From Acidimicrobium ferrooxidans (GTDB lineage: Bacteria > Actinomycetota > Geothermincolia > Fen-727 > Anoxymicrobiaceae), in the NCBI GenBank assembly GCA_020723485.1, contig DYIU01000003.1:1-64000 (forward strand): a stretch of 64,000 bases of DNA. Reading direction: 5' to 3'. Positions 40,255-49,011 of this stretch are shown one piece after another. The notes below the pieces were generated by a model, which worked only from the letters and a program-made list of their open reading frames with translations, was not told where the DNA came from and ran no database searches. The position numbers were made by a program, and so were the translations under genes. Numbering within the stretch: the first letter of the stretch is position 1; each line of letters starts with the position of its first letter.

Positions 40255-42565
40255 TTGCGTTCCAGTACATCGCGCGCTCGACCATTATCATGCCACCGGA
40301 GGTCAGGCTCTCGACCCTGGTCGCCGCCCTGGTCGAAGGCAGGCGGTCGGCCATGTTGAAGGTCTGGCGCGAGTCCGCCTCCACGGTCTCGTCGAACGTG
40401 ACGTTGCCCGCCCCGGATTCGGTCATGTAGGTCACGCGGACCGTGACATCCGAGCCGTTCGGGTTCTGTACGCATATCCAGGTCTCCCGGCCGTTGGAGG
40501 TCTCCCCGTCCGGCAGGAAGAACATGGCGTGCGCGGAGTCCATGCCGATGGAGTCGTGGCATGCTTCGCCCGTCCCGTTGTCCCAGTACATCGCGCGCTC
40601 CGCTATGACAGGCGCGCTCCCGTCCACCTGCGTGCTGAAGTCCTCCCCGGGGAGGAAGTCGTTGACCCTGATGGTCTTTCGCGAGTTGGCGGGCATGGGC
40701 ACGGGATTCTCCGGGTGAGACACAGGGCCGCTGTCCGTCATGTAGGTGAGGTTGACCTGGACGTCGCTGTCGCCGGGATTCTGAACGCAGACGTAGGTGG
40801 TGAACCCCCAATCGGTGGTGCCCTCCGCGAGGTAGTAGCTCGCCGACGCGCCGGTCGTCCCGATCGAGTTGTGCCCTTCTCTCCTGTTGTCGCGGTACAT
40901 CGTCCTCTCGGGGATGACAGGAAGGTCTGACTCGACCTGGATGGAAGCGTCCGCCGACCCGATATCGTCGGCGACGAAGAACGTACCGCGGCTGTTCGCG
41001 CCAACCTCCTTGGACACCACCACCGGCGAGCCTCCCTCGATCATGTAGGTGATGTCACAGGTCGCCTCCGAGTCGTTGGGGTTCTGTACTGTGAGCCAGC
41101 ACTCGAAGCCCCAGTCGGTCGAGCCCTCCGGCAGGTACCAGGTCCTGGCGGGGTTGGTCACCCCCACCGTCGAATGGGCCTCCTGCGAAGATGCTCCCGG
41201 GCCGGTCCAGGTCATGGTGCGGTCCACGGCGATCGTGAGGCCGTCGAGGCTCTCCACCTTCGTGGAGAAATCGCGCTCGCCTATCACGTCGGCGGGGAAC
41301 ACGGTCGTCTGGGAGTTCGCAGGTAGCTCGAGGTCCCCGCCGTCCACCGGGCCCGTGTCGGTCATGTAGGTCACCCGGGCTGTCACGGCCGCGGAGTTGG
41401 GGTTCTGGACGGTAACGTAGGTCGAGTAGCCCCAGTCGGTCGAACCTTCAGCCAGGTACCACGTGGGGTACGTAATCGTGGTCGAGTACACCTCGGCCCC
41501 TACCAGTCCGGCGAACAGCTTGTTAGTGCCCGTGCTCGAGATGACAGCGGTCCCCCCGTCGGTCTCGAGGGCGCCCCCGGTGTTGAACCACGAAGGCGAA
41601 CCGTCCGGAGCTTCGCAGCGCCAGATCCCGCCCCCGGCGACGTTGCTCGCCAGGTACAGCACGTCGTTGCCGGCGTCGACGTAGACGCCGCAGACTGACA
41701 GCGCGTGGTAGTCATCCGGGTAATCCAGGTCCGTCCACGTCCTGGGCGGCGTGCCGTTCGGCGAGTTGCAGCGCCACGCCTCGTACCTGCCGTCAACGGG
41801 GCTCCAGGTCGTCGCGTACAGACGGTTGTTCTGTGAATCCATGGCGAGCGCGATCACCGTCAGGTCCTGCGTATCGCCGCCGGTCTTCACCCACGTGAGC
41901 GGCAGCGCCGGCTGGTTGGGATTGTTACAGCGCCATACTCCACCGCTCCCCGGGACCATCGACGAGTAAGTGATGCCGCAGTAAAGCCTGTCCTGCCCCT
42001 CGTCGTAAACGATGGAGTTGAACCACGAGCCCGCCGGCACCGGCCCACCGGTGTCACCCCAGCTGGTGGAAGTGTTGGGGTTGTGCACGCGCCAGATAGT
42101 GTCGTTGTAGAGCCCGGCGAAGAGGTCGTTGTGCTCGGGGTCGTAACCCATGGCGGTGATCCTCAGGGTGGGGAACGTGGCCCCGCTGATGTCGGTCCAC
42201 GTGGGGCCCACCGTGTTCGGCGCGCTGCGCGACCAGATCCCCTGCGTGTCGGTGCCCACGTAGAGGTAGTCCCTGACGGGGTCGTACGCCATGGCGTTTA
42301 TCTGGTCGGAGGGAAGCCCGCCCAGGACCACCGCCCAGGATGGAGAAGTAGACGCGTTCCTGCAGCGCCAGACCTGGTCGCTGCCCGTCGCCGCGTATAG
42401 CACGTCGCCGTCACTGTCGTAAGCGAGCGCCCTTATCCCGCTCGCTCCCGACGGCCCCCCCGTGCTCGTCCACGGGTAGCCGGACGCCGCGGCCGGCCCG
42501 GCCGCCGCCAGCAGGGAGACCAGCATGCACGCCGTCGCCAGGATAACTGCAGTTCGCCTTCTCAT
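40214..42565 (-). CDS. Secreted seven-bladed propeller protein with four WYLAEG-type repeats
   Basis: This 783-residue exported protein has a signal peptide at 1-28 (CMLVSLLAAAGPAAASG). Seven repeats each carry a YD..xDxLYxG core, starting ALAYDSDGDVLYAATG and ending KLFAGLVGAE, with Trp-Arg-Cys after most (VWRCRN, VWRCNN, IWRCEA). They form a likely seven-bladed beta-propeller to about residue 370. Four repeats of about 100 residues follow, starting TWYLAEGSTDWG, TWYLPEGSTDWG, YYLAEGTTDWG and FFLPDGETSNG, each ending with MYW..G.SIG. The same repeat is in the L,D-transpeptidase at 24082. There is no sorting signal. The gene ends inside a 97-bp tandem repeat. It is probably a surface or released adhesin-like protein. 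Confidence 0.84.
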   Translation of the reverse strand: MRRRTAVILATACMLVSLLAAAGPAAASGYPWTSTGGPSGASGIRALAYDSDGDVLYAATGSDQVWRCRNASTSPSWAVVLGGLPSDQINAMAYDPVRDYLYVGTDTQGIWSRSAPNTVGPTWTDISGATFPTLRITAMGYDPEHNDLFAGLYNDTIWRVHNPNTSTSWGDTGGPVPAGSWFNSIVYDEGQDRLYCGITYSSMVPGSGGVWRCNNPNQPALPLTWVKTGGDTQDLTVIALAMDSQNNRLYATTWSPVDGRYEAWRCNSPNGTPPRTWTDLDYPDDYHALSVCGVYVDAGNDVLYLASNVAGGGIWRCEAPDGSPSWFNTGGALETDGGTAVISSTGTNKLFAGLVGAEVYSTTITYPTWYLAEGSTDWGYSTYVTVQNPNSAAVTARVTYMTDTGPVDGGDLELPANSQTTVFPADVIGERDFSTKVESLDGLTIAVDRTMTWTGPGASSQEAHSTVGVTNPARTWYLPEGSTDWGFECWLTVQNPNDSEATCDITYMIEGGSPVVVSKEVGANSRGTFFVADDIGSADASIQVESDLPVIPERTMYRDNRREGHNSIGTTGASASYYLAEGTTDWGFTTYVCVQNPGDSDVQVNLTYMTDSGPVSHPENPVPMPANSRKTIRVNDFLPGEDFSTQVDGSAPVIAERAMYWDNGTGEACHDSIGMDSAHAMFFLPDGETSNGRETWICVQNPNGSDVTVRVTYMTESGAGNVTFDETVEADSRQTFNMADRLPSTRAATRVESLTSGGMIMVERAMYWNARGAGTGTIGGHSD

Positions 42566-42611
42566 CTCAACCTCCTCGCGCTGGTGTTCCTTCTATCGAC
42601 GTAAACTGCGG

Positions 42612-42698
42612 GCGCGTTAAGCGTGAGTGTAAGAACTGTAAAAAGCATGTTAACGTCGCGCATGGAGCCACGTACGCCGCGGCTCCCTGGCATGTTAA
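42612..42698 (+). repeat. Three GCRYGTTAA direct repeats, possible regulator sites
   Basis: GCGCGTTAA (42612), GCATGTTAA (42645) and GCATGTTAA (42690) occur on the plus strand in the divergent region between the propeller gene and the MerR-TetR gene, spaced 33 and 45 bases apart. They may bind a regulator. The match is short, so chance is not excluded. Confidence 0.3.
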
Positions 42699-42733
42699 GA
42701 ACCACTAACCGCCAGTGAATTCGACCGGCCAGT

Positions 42734-42762
42734 TTGACAATGGTTATGGAATTCATCATTAT
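42734..42762 (+). promoter_or_regulatory. Sigma-70 promoter of the MerR-TetR regulator
   Basis: A perfect TTGACA (42734-42739) is separated by 17 bases from CATTAT (42757-42762), with the start of transcription expected near 42769. The spacer is normal, not the 19-20 bases of classical MerR-activated promoters. Confidence 0.62.
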
Positions 42763-42797
42763 TGGTCCATGGCAGGCCAGGAGGGGAAGGCAACTTC

Positions 42798-43748
42798 ATG
42801 ACAACCACAAAAAACTCCAGGGATGAGCACGACCAGATGAAGATGAGCCAGCTGGCTGCGGCGAGCGGGCTCACGGTGAGCACCATAAAGTTCTACATGT
42901 CACAGGGGCTGCTGCCGAGGCCGAGGAAGGCCAAGCCCAACGTGGCCTTCTACGACGAGGCGTTCCTCAAGCGGCTCCTCATCATAAAGAAGATGCGCGA
43001 CGAGGGCCTCTCGGTCCACAGCATCAAGGTCATACTCGACAAGTACGCGTTCAGCAAGGTGACCGAGTGGGAGGCCTTCAAGAAGCAGGCGAAGAAGAAG
43101 GACACCCGCGACCTCGAGGAAGAGGAGCGGCTTGCAACACTCTCGGGGGAGCAGAGGCGGACCGACGCGATACTGGAGGCGGCGTTCCAGGTCTTCTCCG
43201 TGAGGGGCTACCACAACGCGACGGTGGATGACATCGCCCAGCAGGCGGGCGTGAGCAAGGGCACCTGCTACCAGTACTTCTCCGGCAAGGAGGAGATCTT
43301 CCTTGCGACGATGGACCGCACCATGGACCAGCTTTTCGCCGAGGCCGAGGCCACCGCCGCCGGGATGACCAACGCGCTGGCCCGGATGGGCATGCAGGGA
43401 CTGACGTTCGTGTCGCGGTTCAAGGAGCTTCAGTTCATGTTCTTCGGCCTGTACACCGAGGTGCTCGGGGGCAACGAGCGGCTGAAGAAGAAGGCCGGGG
43501 AGCTCTTCGACAAGGTCGCCGCCTTCATAGCGAGGGACATAGACCTGGGCATCGAGCAGAAGCTGTTCCGGAAGGTCGACCCGATGAACGTCGGATACAC
43601 CATGCTCGGCATCGCCCAGGCGGTGGGCAACCTGTCCCTGACGAACGACGACTTCGACGCGGTCGACTTCTTCGTCGGCCTTATGGATTTCATGCAGCAC
43701 GGCATAATGGCCGACAACACGCCGAAGCCCGCCAGGAAGAAAAAGTAG
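42798..43748 (+). CDS. MerR-TetR fusion transcriptional regulator
   Basis: This 316-residue regulator has two different DNA-binding domains. Residues about 16-85 are a MerR-type winged helix (MSQLAAASGLTVSTIKFYMS, GLLPRPRK, FLKRLLIIKKMRDEGLSVHSI). A charged linker then leads to a TetR-type helix-turn-helix at about 122-168 (ILEAAFQVFSVRGYHNATVD, VSKGTCYQYFSGKEEIF) and a TetR ligand-binding domain to the end. Residues before MTTT at 42798 are in frame, but the start codon has a better position there, and the frame holds one continuous protein, so this is not a frameshift artefact. It precedes two flavoprotein genes that it may regulate. Confidence 0.85.
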   Translation: MTTTKNSRDEHDQMKMSQLAAASGLTVSTIKFYMSQGLLPRPRKAKPNVAFYDEAFLKRLLIIKKMRDEGLSVHSIKVILDKYAFSKVTEWEAFKKQAKKKDTRDLEEEERLATLSGEQRRTDAILEAAFQVFSVRGYHNATVDDIAQQAGVSKGTCYQYFSGKEEIFLATMDRTMDQLFAEAEATAAGMTNALARMGMQGLTFVSRFKELQFMFFGLYTEVLGGNERLKKKAGELFDKVAAFIARDIDLGIEQKLFRKVDPMNVGYTMLGIAQAVGNLSLTNDDFDAVDFFVGLMDFMQHGIMADNTPKPARKKK

Positions 43749-43867
43749 CGAAGCCCGGTGCGCGGTCGCTCGACCGCGGGGCGCCGTTGGGGCGGCGGGC
43801 CGAAAAAAAAACACCGCGTGTCTACGATTCGGTCAGATTCACTTGCCGAAAAATAAGCCGTTTTGCG

Positions 43868-43897
43868 TTTACAACCCGGACTTTCCGTTACTAGTAT
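43868..43897 (+). promoter_or_regulatory. Promoter of the oxidoreductase/micropeptide operon
   Basis: TTTACA (43868-43873) and TAGTAT (43892-43897) are 18 bases apart, giving a start near 43904 and a leader of about 67 bases. Each box is one or two bases off consensus. Confidence 0.45.
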
Positions 43898-43932
43898 TCT
43901 ACGTATCAGTCATTCTGGCTTACTATTTGTTT

Positions 43933-43949
43933 CCGCGGGTCCCCCGCGG
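43933..43949. promoter_or_regulatory. GC-rich hairpin or operator before the ribosome site
   Basis: CCGCGGG-TCC-CCCGCGG is a perfect 7-bp inverted repeat ending 7 bases before the AGGAGGTG ribosome site of the next gene. It may be a dyad operator for the TetR half of the adjacent regulator or an RNA hairpin near the ribosome site. Confidence 0.4.
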
Positions 43950-43970
43950 CTATGCGAGGAGGTGAAGGTG

Positions 43971-45476
43971 GTGGCCGACTATGACGTTATCGTGATAGGC
44001 GCCGGGCTGGGTGGGCTGACATGCGGCTCGCTCGTTGCCAGGGAGGGTCTGAAGACTCTGGTCCTGGAACAGTCCGACATCATCGGCGGCTGCTGCTCGA
44101 CGTTCGAGGTGGACGGGTACAAGTTCGACGTGGGCGCATCGATAGTCGAGGTCATTCAGCCGCTCGAGAGGTTCTTCGAGATGATGGGCGGGAAGATATC
44201 CGACTACCTCGACCTCATCCCCTGCGACCCCATATACTCGTTCATCACCGACGACGGCAAGAGGTTCAGCGTTCCGACGGACATCGACGAGACGACCGAG
44301 CTCATCAAGCGCATCGCGCCGGAGGACGTCGAAGGGTGGAAGAGGTTCTGCAGGGTGGGCCTCGAGATGATCGAGGACATGATGGACGCCGTGATGCTCT
44401 CCCCCATGAACACGTTCTCGGAGGCCATGCTCCTCGCCGCCAGGAACCCGCAGATCATGAAGTTCGCTCCCACGTTCCTGCGGACCCACCAGGGGGTCAT
44501 CCGGTCGTTCTACAAGAACCCGGTGATGATACAGTCGGCCGCCTTCCAGTCTTACTTCGCCGGGGCGCCGCCGGAGCTCGGCAGCGGGGTGTTCGGTTAC
44601 ATCGCGCTCTCCGAGCACCTGGGTATCTACTACCCGCGCGGCGGGATGATCGGCATCCCCAACGGCATTGCAAAAGCGGGCGCCGACCACGGCATGGAGG
44701 TAAGGACCGACGTCAAGGTGGAGAAGCTCCTCATCGAGAACGGGACCGCAACGGGCGTCCGGCTCGAGGACGGGACGACCATAACCGCGAAGCTGGTGGT
44801 CTCGAACCTGAACGCCCAGGTGACCTACTTCAAGCTGGTCGGCCCGGAGAACCTGCCGAGGTGGGCCGTCAAGGCGATGGCCAGCTACCAGAACTCCATG
44901 CCCTGCCCGATGATCTACGTCGGGCTCGACAAGAAGCCCGACCTCGAGGCGCACCACACCGTGGTGACCAGCACGCTCGAGTCGATGAACAACGTCTGGA
45001 ACAACTACTACAAGCTGGGGATAATCCCCGACACCGCGATGAGCCTGGTGTGCTGGCCCACCGAGGCCGACCCATCGCTCGCGCCGGAGGGAAAGCACAT
45101 ACTGAACTTCCTGTGCAACGCACCGGCGCCGTACTCGCCCCGGGGCGACAACTGGGACAGGCTCAAGGGCTGGTACAAGGAGGCGGCGATCAAGGAGCTC
45201 GAGACCTACGTGCTGCCGGACGTCCGCGACCACATAGAGTACATCCAGGTCTCGACGCCGCTCGACTTCGAACGGAGGCTCCTGCACCCCGAGGGCGGGA
45301 TTTACGGGCTTTTCAGCGACATGACGACGCTCGCGATGTTCAGGCCGCGCTCGAGGTCCAGGGCGGTGAAGAACCTCTACCTGACCGGCAGCTCAACCCA
45401 CCTCGGGGGCGGAGTCCCCACGACGGTGGCGTCCGGAATCGTCACATCGAAGTACATCGTCAAGGACCACGGATAA
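43971..45476 (+). CDS. FAD-dependent oxidoreductase, CrtI-like, copy 2
   Basis: This 501-residue flavoprotein starts with DYDVIVIGAGLGGLTCGSLV and carries IIGGCCSTFEVDGYKFDVGA at about 40-59, a two-cysteine variant of the desaturase FAD motif that the copy at 45646 shares. The conserved end is NLYLTGSSTHLGGGVPTTVA. I chose GTG 43971, eight bases after GGAGG; GTG 43968 and 43962 are alternatives. It is closer to the copy at 45646 than to the copy at 38466. It should act on a hydrophobic substrate with conjugated or isolated double bonds. Direction (desaturation or saturation) cannot be told. Confidence 0.8.
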   Translation: MADYDVIVIGAGLGGLTCGSLVAREGLKTLVLEQSDIIGGCCSTFEVDGYKFDVGASIVEVIQPLERFFEMMGGKISDYLDLIPCDPIYSFITDDGKRFSVPTDIDETTELIKRIAPEDVEGWKRFCRVGLEMIEDMMDAVMLSPMNTFSEAMLLAARNPQIMKFAPTFLRTHQGVIRSFYKNPVMIQSAAFQSYFAGAPPELGSGVFGYIALSEHLGIYYPRGGMIGIPNGIAKAGADHGMEVRTDVKVEKLLIENGTATGVRLEDGTTITAKLVVSNLNAQVTYFKLVGPENLPRWAVKAMASYQNSMPCPMIYVGLDKKPDLEAHHTVVTSTLESMNNVWNNYYKLGIIPDTAMSLVCWPTEADPSLAPEGKHILNFLCNAPAPYSPRGDNWDRLKGWYKEAAIKELETYVLPDVRDHIEYIQVSTPLDFERRLLHPEGGIYGLFSDMTTLAMFRPRSRSRAVKNLYLTGSSTHLGGGVPTTVASGIVTSKYIVKDHG

Positions 45477-45487
45477 GAGGAGGCGAC

Positions 45488-45631
45488 ATGAAGAACATCA
45501 AGAAGGTCATGGCGGCCCTTGCCCTCATCGCCGCGGTGGCCGCCTGGTTCCAGGCGAGCGAGAGCACGCGGCGTTACCTGGTATATATCGGGAAGCAGGT
45601 CCCCTACCTGCCCTACCGCTACTTCATCTAG
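45488..45631 (+). CDS. 47-residue single-span membrane peptide
   Basis: This short gene between two flavoprotein genes encodes one N-terminal hydrophobic helix (VMAALALIAAVAAWF) preceded by three lysines, and a tail rich in aromatic residues ending QVPYLPYRYFI. GAGGAGG lies 5 bases upstream of the ATG, one of the best ribosome sites here, and the gene starts 11 bases after the upstream stop. The lysines suggest the tail faces outwards. It may anchor or regulate the two oxidoreductases at the membrane; this is inference. I know no homologue. Confidence 0.72.
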   Translation: MKNIKKVMAALALIAAVAAWFQASESTRRYLVYIGKQVPYLPYRYFI

Positions 45632-45645
45632 GACTAGGAGGGACG

Positions 45646-47157
45646 ATGTACGACTACGATGCCGTCGTGATTGGCGCCGGCCTGGGGGGCCTCTCCTCGG
45701 CCGCGATCCTTGCCAGGAACGGCTTCAAGACGCTCGTGTGCGAGAACACGAATCACATTGGAGGATGCTGCTCTACGTACGAGGAGAACGGCTACAGCTT
45801 CGACATAGGGGCGAGCATCGTCGAGCTCTCGTGGATAATCGACGAGCTGTTCGAGAAGCTGGGAAGGAAGGTGTCCGATTACATCGACTGGATACCGGTG
45901 GACCCCATATACGGCTTCCTCACCGCGGACGGCAAGCGCTTCACCTACCCGGTCGACCCGGATGAGACACGAAAGGTCATCACGGGCTTCTCCGAGGCGG
46001 ACGGCCCCAGGTGGGACCGGTTCCAGAAGCTGGGCCAGTCGGCTATTCGCGAGGCATTCGGGCGGATAATGACGACGCCTTTTGCCACGTTCGGTGACGC
46101 CATGAAGGTAATGGCCAAAGCTCCGAGTATGGTCAAGCTGGTCAAGTACATGGGGATGAACTTCGAGAGCACCCTGAAGAGCTTCTTCTCGAGCGAGCAG
46201 GTACGTGCCTCGATGAGCCTGCAGTCCTATTTCATCGGCCTGCCCCCCGCCCTCTGCCCTGGATACATCGCTTTCCTCGCCTATGCCGAGCACGAGGGGA
46301 TCTACTACCCGCGCGGCGGGATGGTGCAGATACCCGGATCGATCGCGAAGATATTCGGCGAGTACGGGGGCGAGATAAGGTTCGACACGAGGGTCAAGCG
46401 CGTTCTCATGGACGGCGGCAGGGCCGCCGGCGTGGAGCTCATGGACGGCACCCAGATAAGGAGCCGGTTCGTGGTGAGCAATATCAACGCGAAGACCCTG
46501 TACCTGGAGCACGTAGGCCGCGAGAACCTCCCGGCCTGGGCGGTGAAGGCTGTCGAGAGCTACGAGGTGTCGATACCGGCGCCGATGATAATGCTGGGGC
46601 TCGACACGAGGCCGGACCTCGACGCGCACCACACGTTCTGCTACACGACGATCGAAGAGATGAACGCCATCTGGTTCGAGGACTACGCGTCGCGGAAGCT
46701 GCCGGACCGTGGCTTCATGCTCGTCTCCTGGCCGACCCACGCGGACCCGTCGCTGGCGCCGGAGGGGCACCACTGCCTCAACATGGTCACGTTCGCGCCG
46801 TACGAGCTCGCCGACGGCGACTGGGACGACCTGAAAGAGCGCTACCTTGAGACACAGCTCGACTTCCTCGAGCACCGTTTCGGCCTGAAGGGCATCCGGG
46901 ACCACATAACAATGGCGCGGGTCAGCACCCCGAAGGACTTCGCGAGGATGCTGCTGCACCCCGGCGGCGCGGTGTACGCCCTGCAGAACGACATAATGGC
47001 AAGCGCGTTCTTCCGGCCGAGACTGCGCTCGAAGGCGGTCAAGGGGCTCTACCTGACCGGCGCCTCGACCCATTTCGGTGGCGGCGTCCCCCCCACCATC
47101 GGGTCCGGGATCGCTGCGGGAAGCCTGATGCTCGAGGACTTCGGCCGGGTGATGTGA
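45646..47157 (+). CDS. FAD-dependent oxidoreductase, CrtI-like, copy 3
   Basis: This 503-residue flavoprotein, clearly paralogous to the one at 43971, starts DYDAVVIGAGLGGLSSAAIL and has HIGGCCSTYEENGYSFDIGA and the shared middle motif EGIYYPRGGMVQIPGSIAKI. It ends GLYLTGASTHFGGGVPPTIG. GGAGGGACG precedes the ATG, and it begins 14 bases after the micropeptide. The three genes 43971-47157 therefore form one operon. Two paralogues side by side may form a heterodimer or act in sequence on one lipid. Confidence 0.82.
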   Translation: MYDYDAVVIGAGLGGLSSAAILARNGFKTLVCENTNHIGGCCSTYEENGYSFDIGASIVELSWIIDELFEKLGRKVSDYIDWIPVDPIYGFLTADGKRFTYPVDPDETRKVITGFSEADGPRWDRFQKLGQSAIREAFGRIMTTPFATFGDAMKVMAKAPSMVKLVKYMGMNFESTLKSFFSSEQVRASMSLQSYFIGLPPALCPGYIAFLAYAEHEGIYYPRGGMVQIPGSIAKIFGEYGGEIRFDTRVKRVLMDGGRAAGVELMDGTQIRSRFVVSNINAKTLYLEHVGRENLPAWAVKAVESYEVSIPAPMIMLGLDTRPDLDAHHTFCYTTIEEMNAIWFEDYASRKLPDRGFMLVSWPTHADPSLAPEGHHCLNMVTFAPYELADGDWDDLKERYLETQLDFLEHRFGLKGIRDHITMARVSTPKDFARMLLHPGGAVYALQNDIMASAFFRPRLRSKAVKGLYLTGASTHFGGGVPPTIGSGIAAGSLMLEDFGRVM

Positions 47158-47170
47158 TAGTTTCATTCTC

Positions 47171-48910
47171 ATGACTACGGGTTTTGTGCTCGAGGCCTCC
47201 CGCGGCGGCAGGAGCATTCTGGCATCCGACAGGACCTCGCTCGAACGTTCGGACTTCTCCTACGCCGAATCGGGGAGCCGCCGGGCCGTCGTGCTCGGCA
47301 GCCCCTACAGCGCCGGACCGGCCTGGGTGAGCGCGCGGGACCTGCTGGCTTCCGGCGGCGCCGGCGGGCCATCCTTCCCCCGCGACATGCACGGCTATTT
47401 CGCCCTCGTCACGGGGGACACACAGGCCGGGGAGTTCACCGTGGCAACGGACCGCTTTCGCGGCATCGATCTCTTCATGTACCGCAGGGACGGCACGGTC
47501 ATCATCTCCGACAGCGTGGAGTTGATAGCGCGCAGCGTGCCGTCCCTCCACGTTGACACGCAGGGCATGCTCGAGTTCCTGGAGCTGGGGTGTACGCTCG
47601 CCGACAGGACCCAGTTCGAGGAGATAAAGCGGATCGCGCCTGCGACCGTCATTGAGATAGCGGACGGCGGGGTCAAGCGCGAGGAGCGCTACTGGGAATA
47701 CGGCTCGCCCGCGCTCGATGCGAGCGCGCCGGACGCGATCGAGGAGGTATTCGCCGGCCACGTGCGTGAGGCGTTCCGGCTCTGCGAAACGGCCGCTGTG
47801 CCCCTTACCGGCGGCATGGACAGCAGGGCAATACTCTCGGTGTGCCCGCTCGAGGAGGGAAAGCTCCGGTGCCATACCCTTGGCAATAGTTGGAACACCG
47901 ACTCCCGGTTCGCCGCCCGGATCTGCCGGGAGCTGGATCTCGAGCATACCCTGTACCCGGTCGACGCGGATGCCCTCACCCGCCAGGGGGGCGACCTGTC
48001 CCGCTGGGCCGGGGCCTGCAGCGGCATGGTCAACTTCATCCTGCTTGCCCCGATGTTCGAGTTCTTCGAAGCCGTCTCCGAGGAGTGCGACCTGGTGCTG
48101 ACCGGCGTCGGAGGAGAGCTCATGCGAGCATGCCGGCTGTTCAGCCGGGTCGAGCCCCCCGAGACAGTCGAAGAGCTTCTCCCGGTCATGCTGGGGCACT
48201 ACGTGATGAATCCGAGCGAAGGCCTGCTCCGCTCGCACGACGGCACGAACGTCAGAGAGGAGTTGAGGCGCACTTTCGAGCACCTGCTAAAATCCGAAGA
48301 CCCGGAAGACCTCGTGCTCTCAGTCGAGCGTTTCTACATCGAGAACAGGGTCGCGAACTTCACGTCCTGCTACGCGCGGGCCGCGGGAATCGGGATGAAG
48401 ACGTGGGACCCGTGGGTATCCACAGGGATCCTGGACGCCGCGCGTCGCGTCGCGCTCGCGCGCAAGGTCGACAGGCTGGTCCACCGCGAGGTCATCACCA
48501 GTTGCAGCCCCGCACTCGCCGGTCTCCTGCTGTCCTCTGGCGACATCGTGCCTTACGGGTCACAACCGGCGTACCTGGTGGCGAGGTCGCGTGCGTTCAA
48601 AGCGGGGCAGTTCTCGCTCAAGGCCATTAACAAGATGTCCCGGGCTGCTTTCCACCGGGAGATATACAAGCCCAGCTACGTCCGCGACGTCTCTCACCTG
48701 CTCGCGAGACACCACGGCGGACTGTTCCGGCGGCGCCTGAGCTACGGGGACATGCGTCTCACGGAGTTCGTAGTACCGGCCGAACTGGAGCACGCCGTCG
48801 AGTCGTTCATGCGCGACGACAGCCGGTTCTGCTACGTGCTGACCAACCTTCTCTGCGCCGAATTGTGGCTCGAGCACCTGTCAGGGTCGACCAGGATAGC
48901 CGCGGCTTGA
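47171..48910 (+). CDS. Asparagine synthetase-like protein lacking the amidotransferase cysteine
   Basis: This 579-residue protein has the N-terminal Ntn-like domain layout of asparagine synthetase B. It begins MTTGFVLEAS with no Cys at position 2, so it cannot hydrolyse glutamine in the usual way. The C-terminal synthetase domain has the ATP-binding loop PLTGGMDSRAILS at about 212-224 and a second motif LTGVGGELMRACRLF at about 313-327. Such proteins occur in polysaccharide and natural product clusters, where they amidate a carboxyl group. Here it leads the glycan gene run, so amidation of a uronic acid sugar is plausible but unproven. Confidence 0.72.
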   Translation: MTTGFVLEASRGGRSILASDRTSLERSDFSYAESGSRRAVVLGSPYSAGPAWVSARDLLASGGAGGPSFPRDMHGYFALVTGDTQAGEFTVATDRFRGIDLFMYRRDGTVIISDSVELIARSVPSLHVDTQGMLEFLELGCTLADRTQFEEIKRIAPATVIEIADGGVKREERYWEYGSPALDASAPDAIEEVFAGHVREAFRLCETAAVPLTGGMDSRAILSVCPLEEGKLRCHTLGNSWNTDSRFAARICRELDLEHTLYPVDADALTRQGGDLSRWAGACSGMVNFILLAPMFEFFEAVSEECDLVLTGVGGELMRACRLFSRVEPPETVEELLPVMLGHYVMNPSEGLLRSHDGTNVREELRRTFEHLLKSEDPEDLVLSVERFYIENRVANFTSCYARAAGIGMKTWDPWVSTGILDAARRVALARKVDRLVHREVITSCSPALAGLLLSSGDIVPYGSQPAYLVARSRAFKAGQFSLKAINKMSRAAFHREIYKPSYVRDVSHLLARHHGGLFRRRLSYGDMRLTEFVVPAELEHAVESFMRDDSRFCYVLTNLLCAELWLEHLSGSTRIAAA

Positions 48911-49011
48911 GACCGGGGTCCCGGGGCGGTGCCACGACCCGATAGGCCCCGGACCAAATGGTATATCATATATGCGTCGTGGCGACTGGAGAGCGAGCGG
49001 GAATCGGCCCT

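Larger units (their letters stand above)
43749..43970. other. Regulatory gap upstream of the oxidoreductase pair
   Basis: This 222-base gap contains GC-rich inverted repeats just after the regulator gene, an A9 run near 43805, and then an AT-rich promoter region. No gene is visible. The promoter and a hairpin are listed separately. Confidence 0.4.

Noticed and set aside
43950-47217. Two long minus-strand frames (43950-45287 and 45634-47217)
   Set aside because: Both are exact antisense shadows of CrtI-like genes with clear motifs. They contain no motif of their own.
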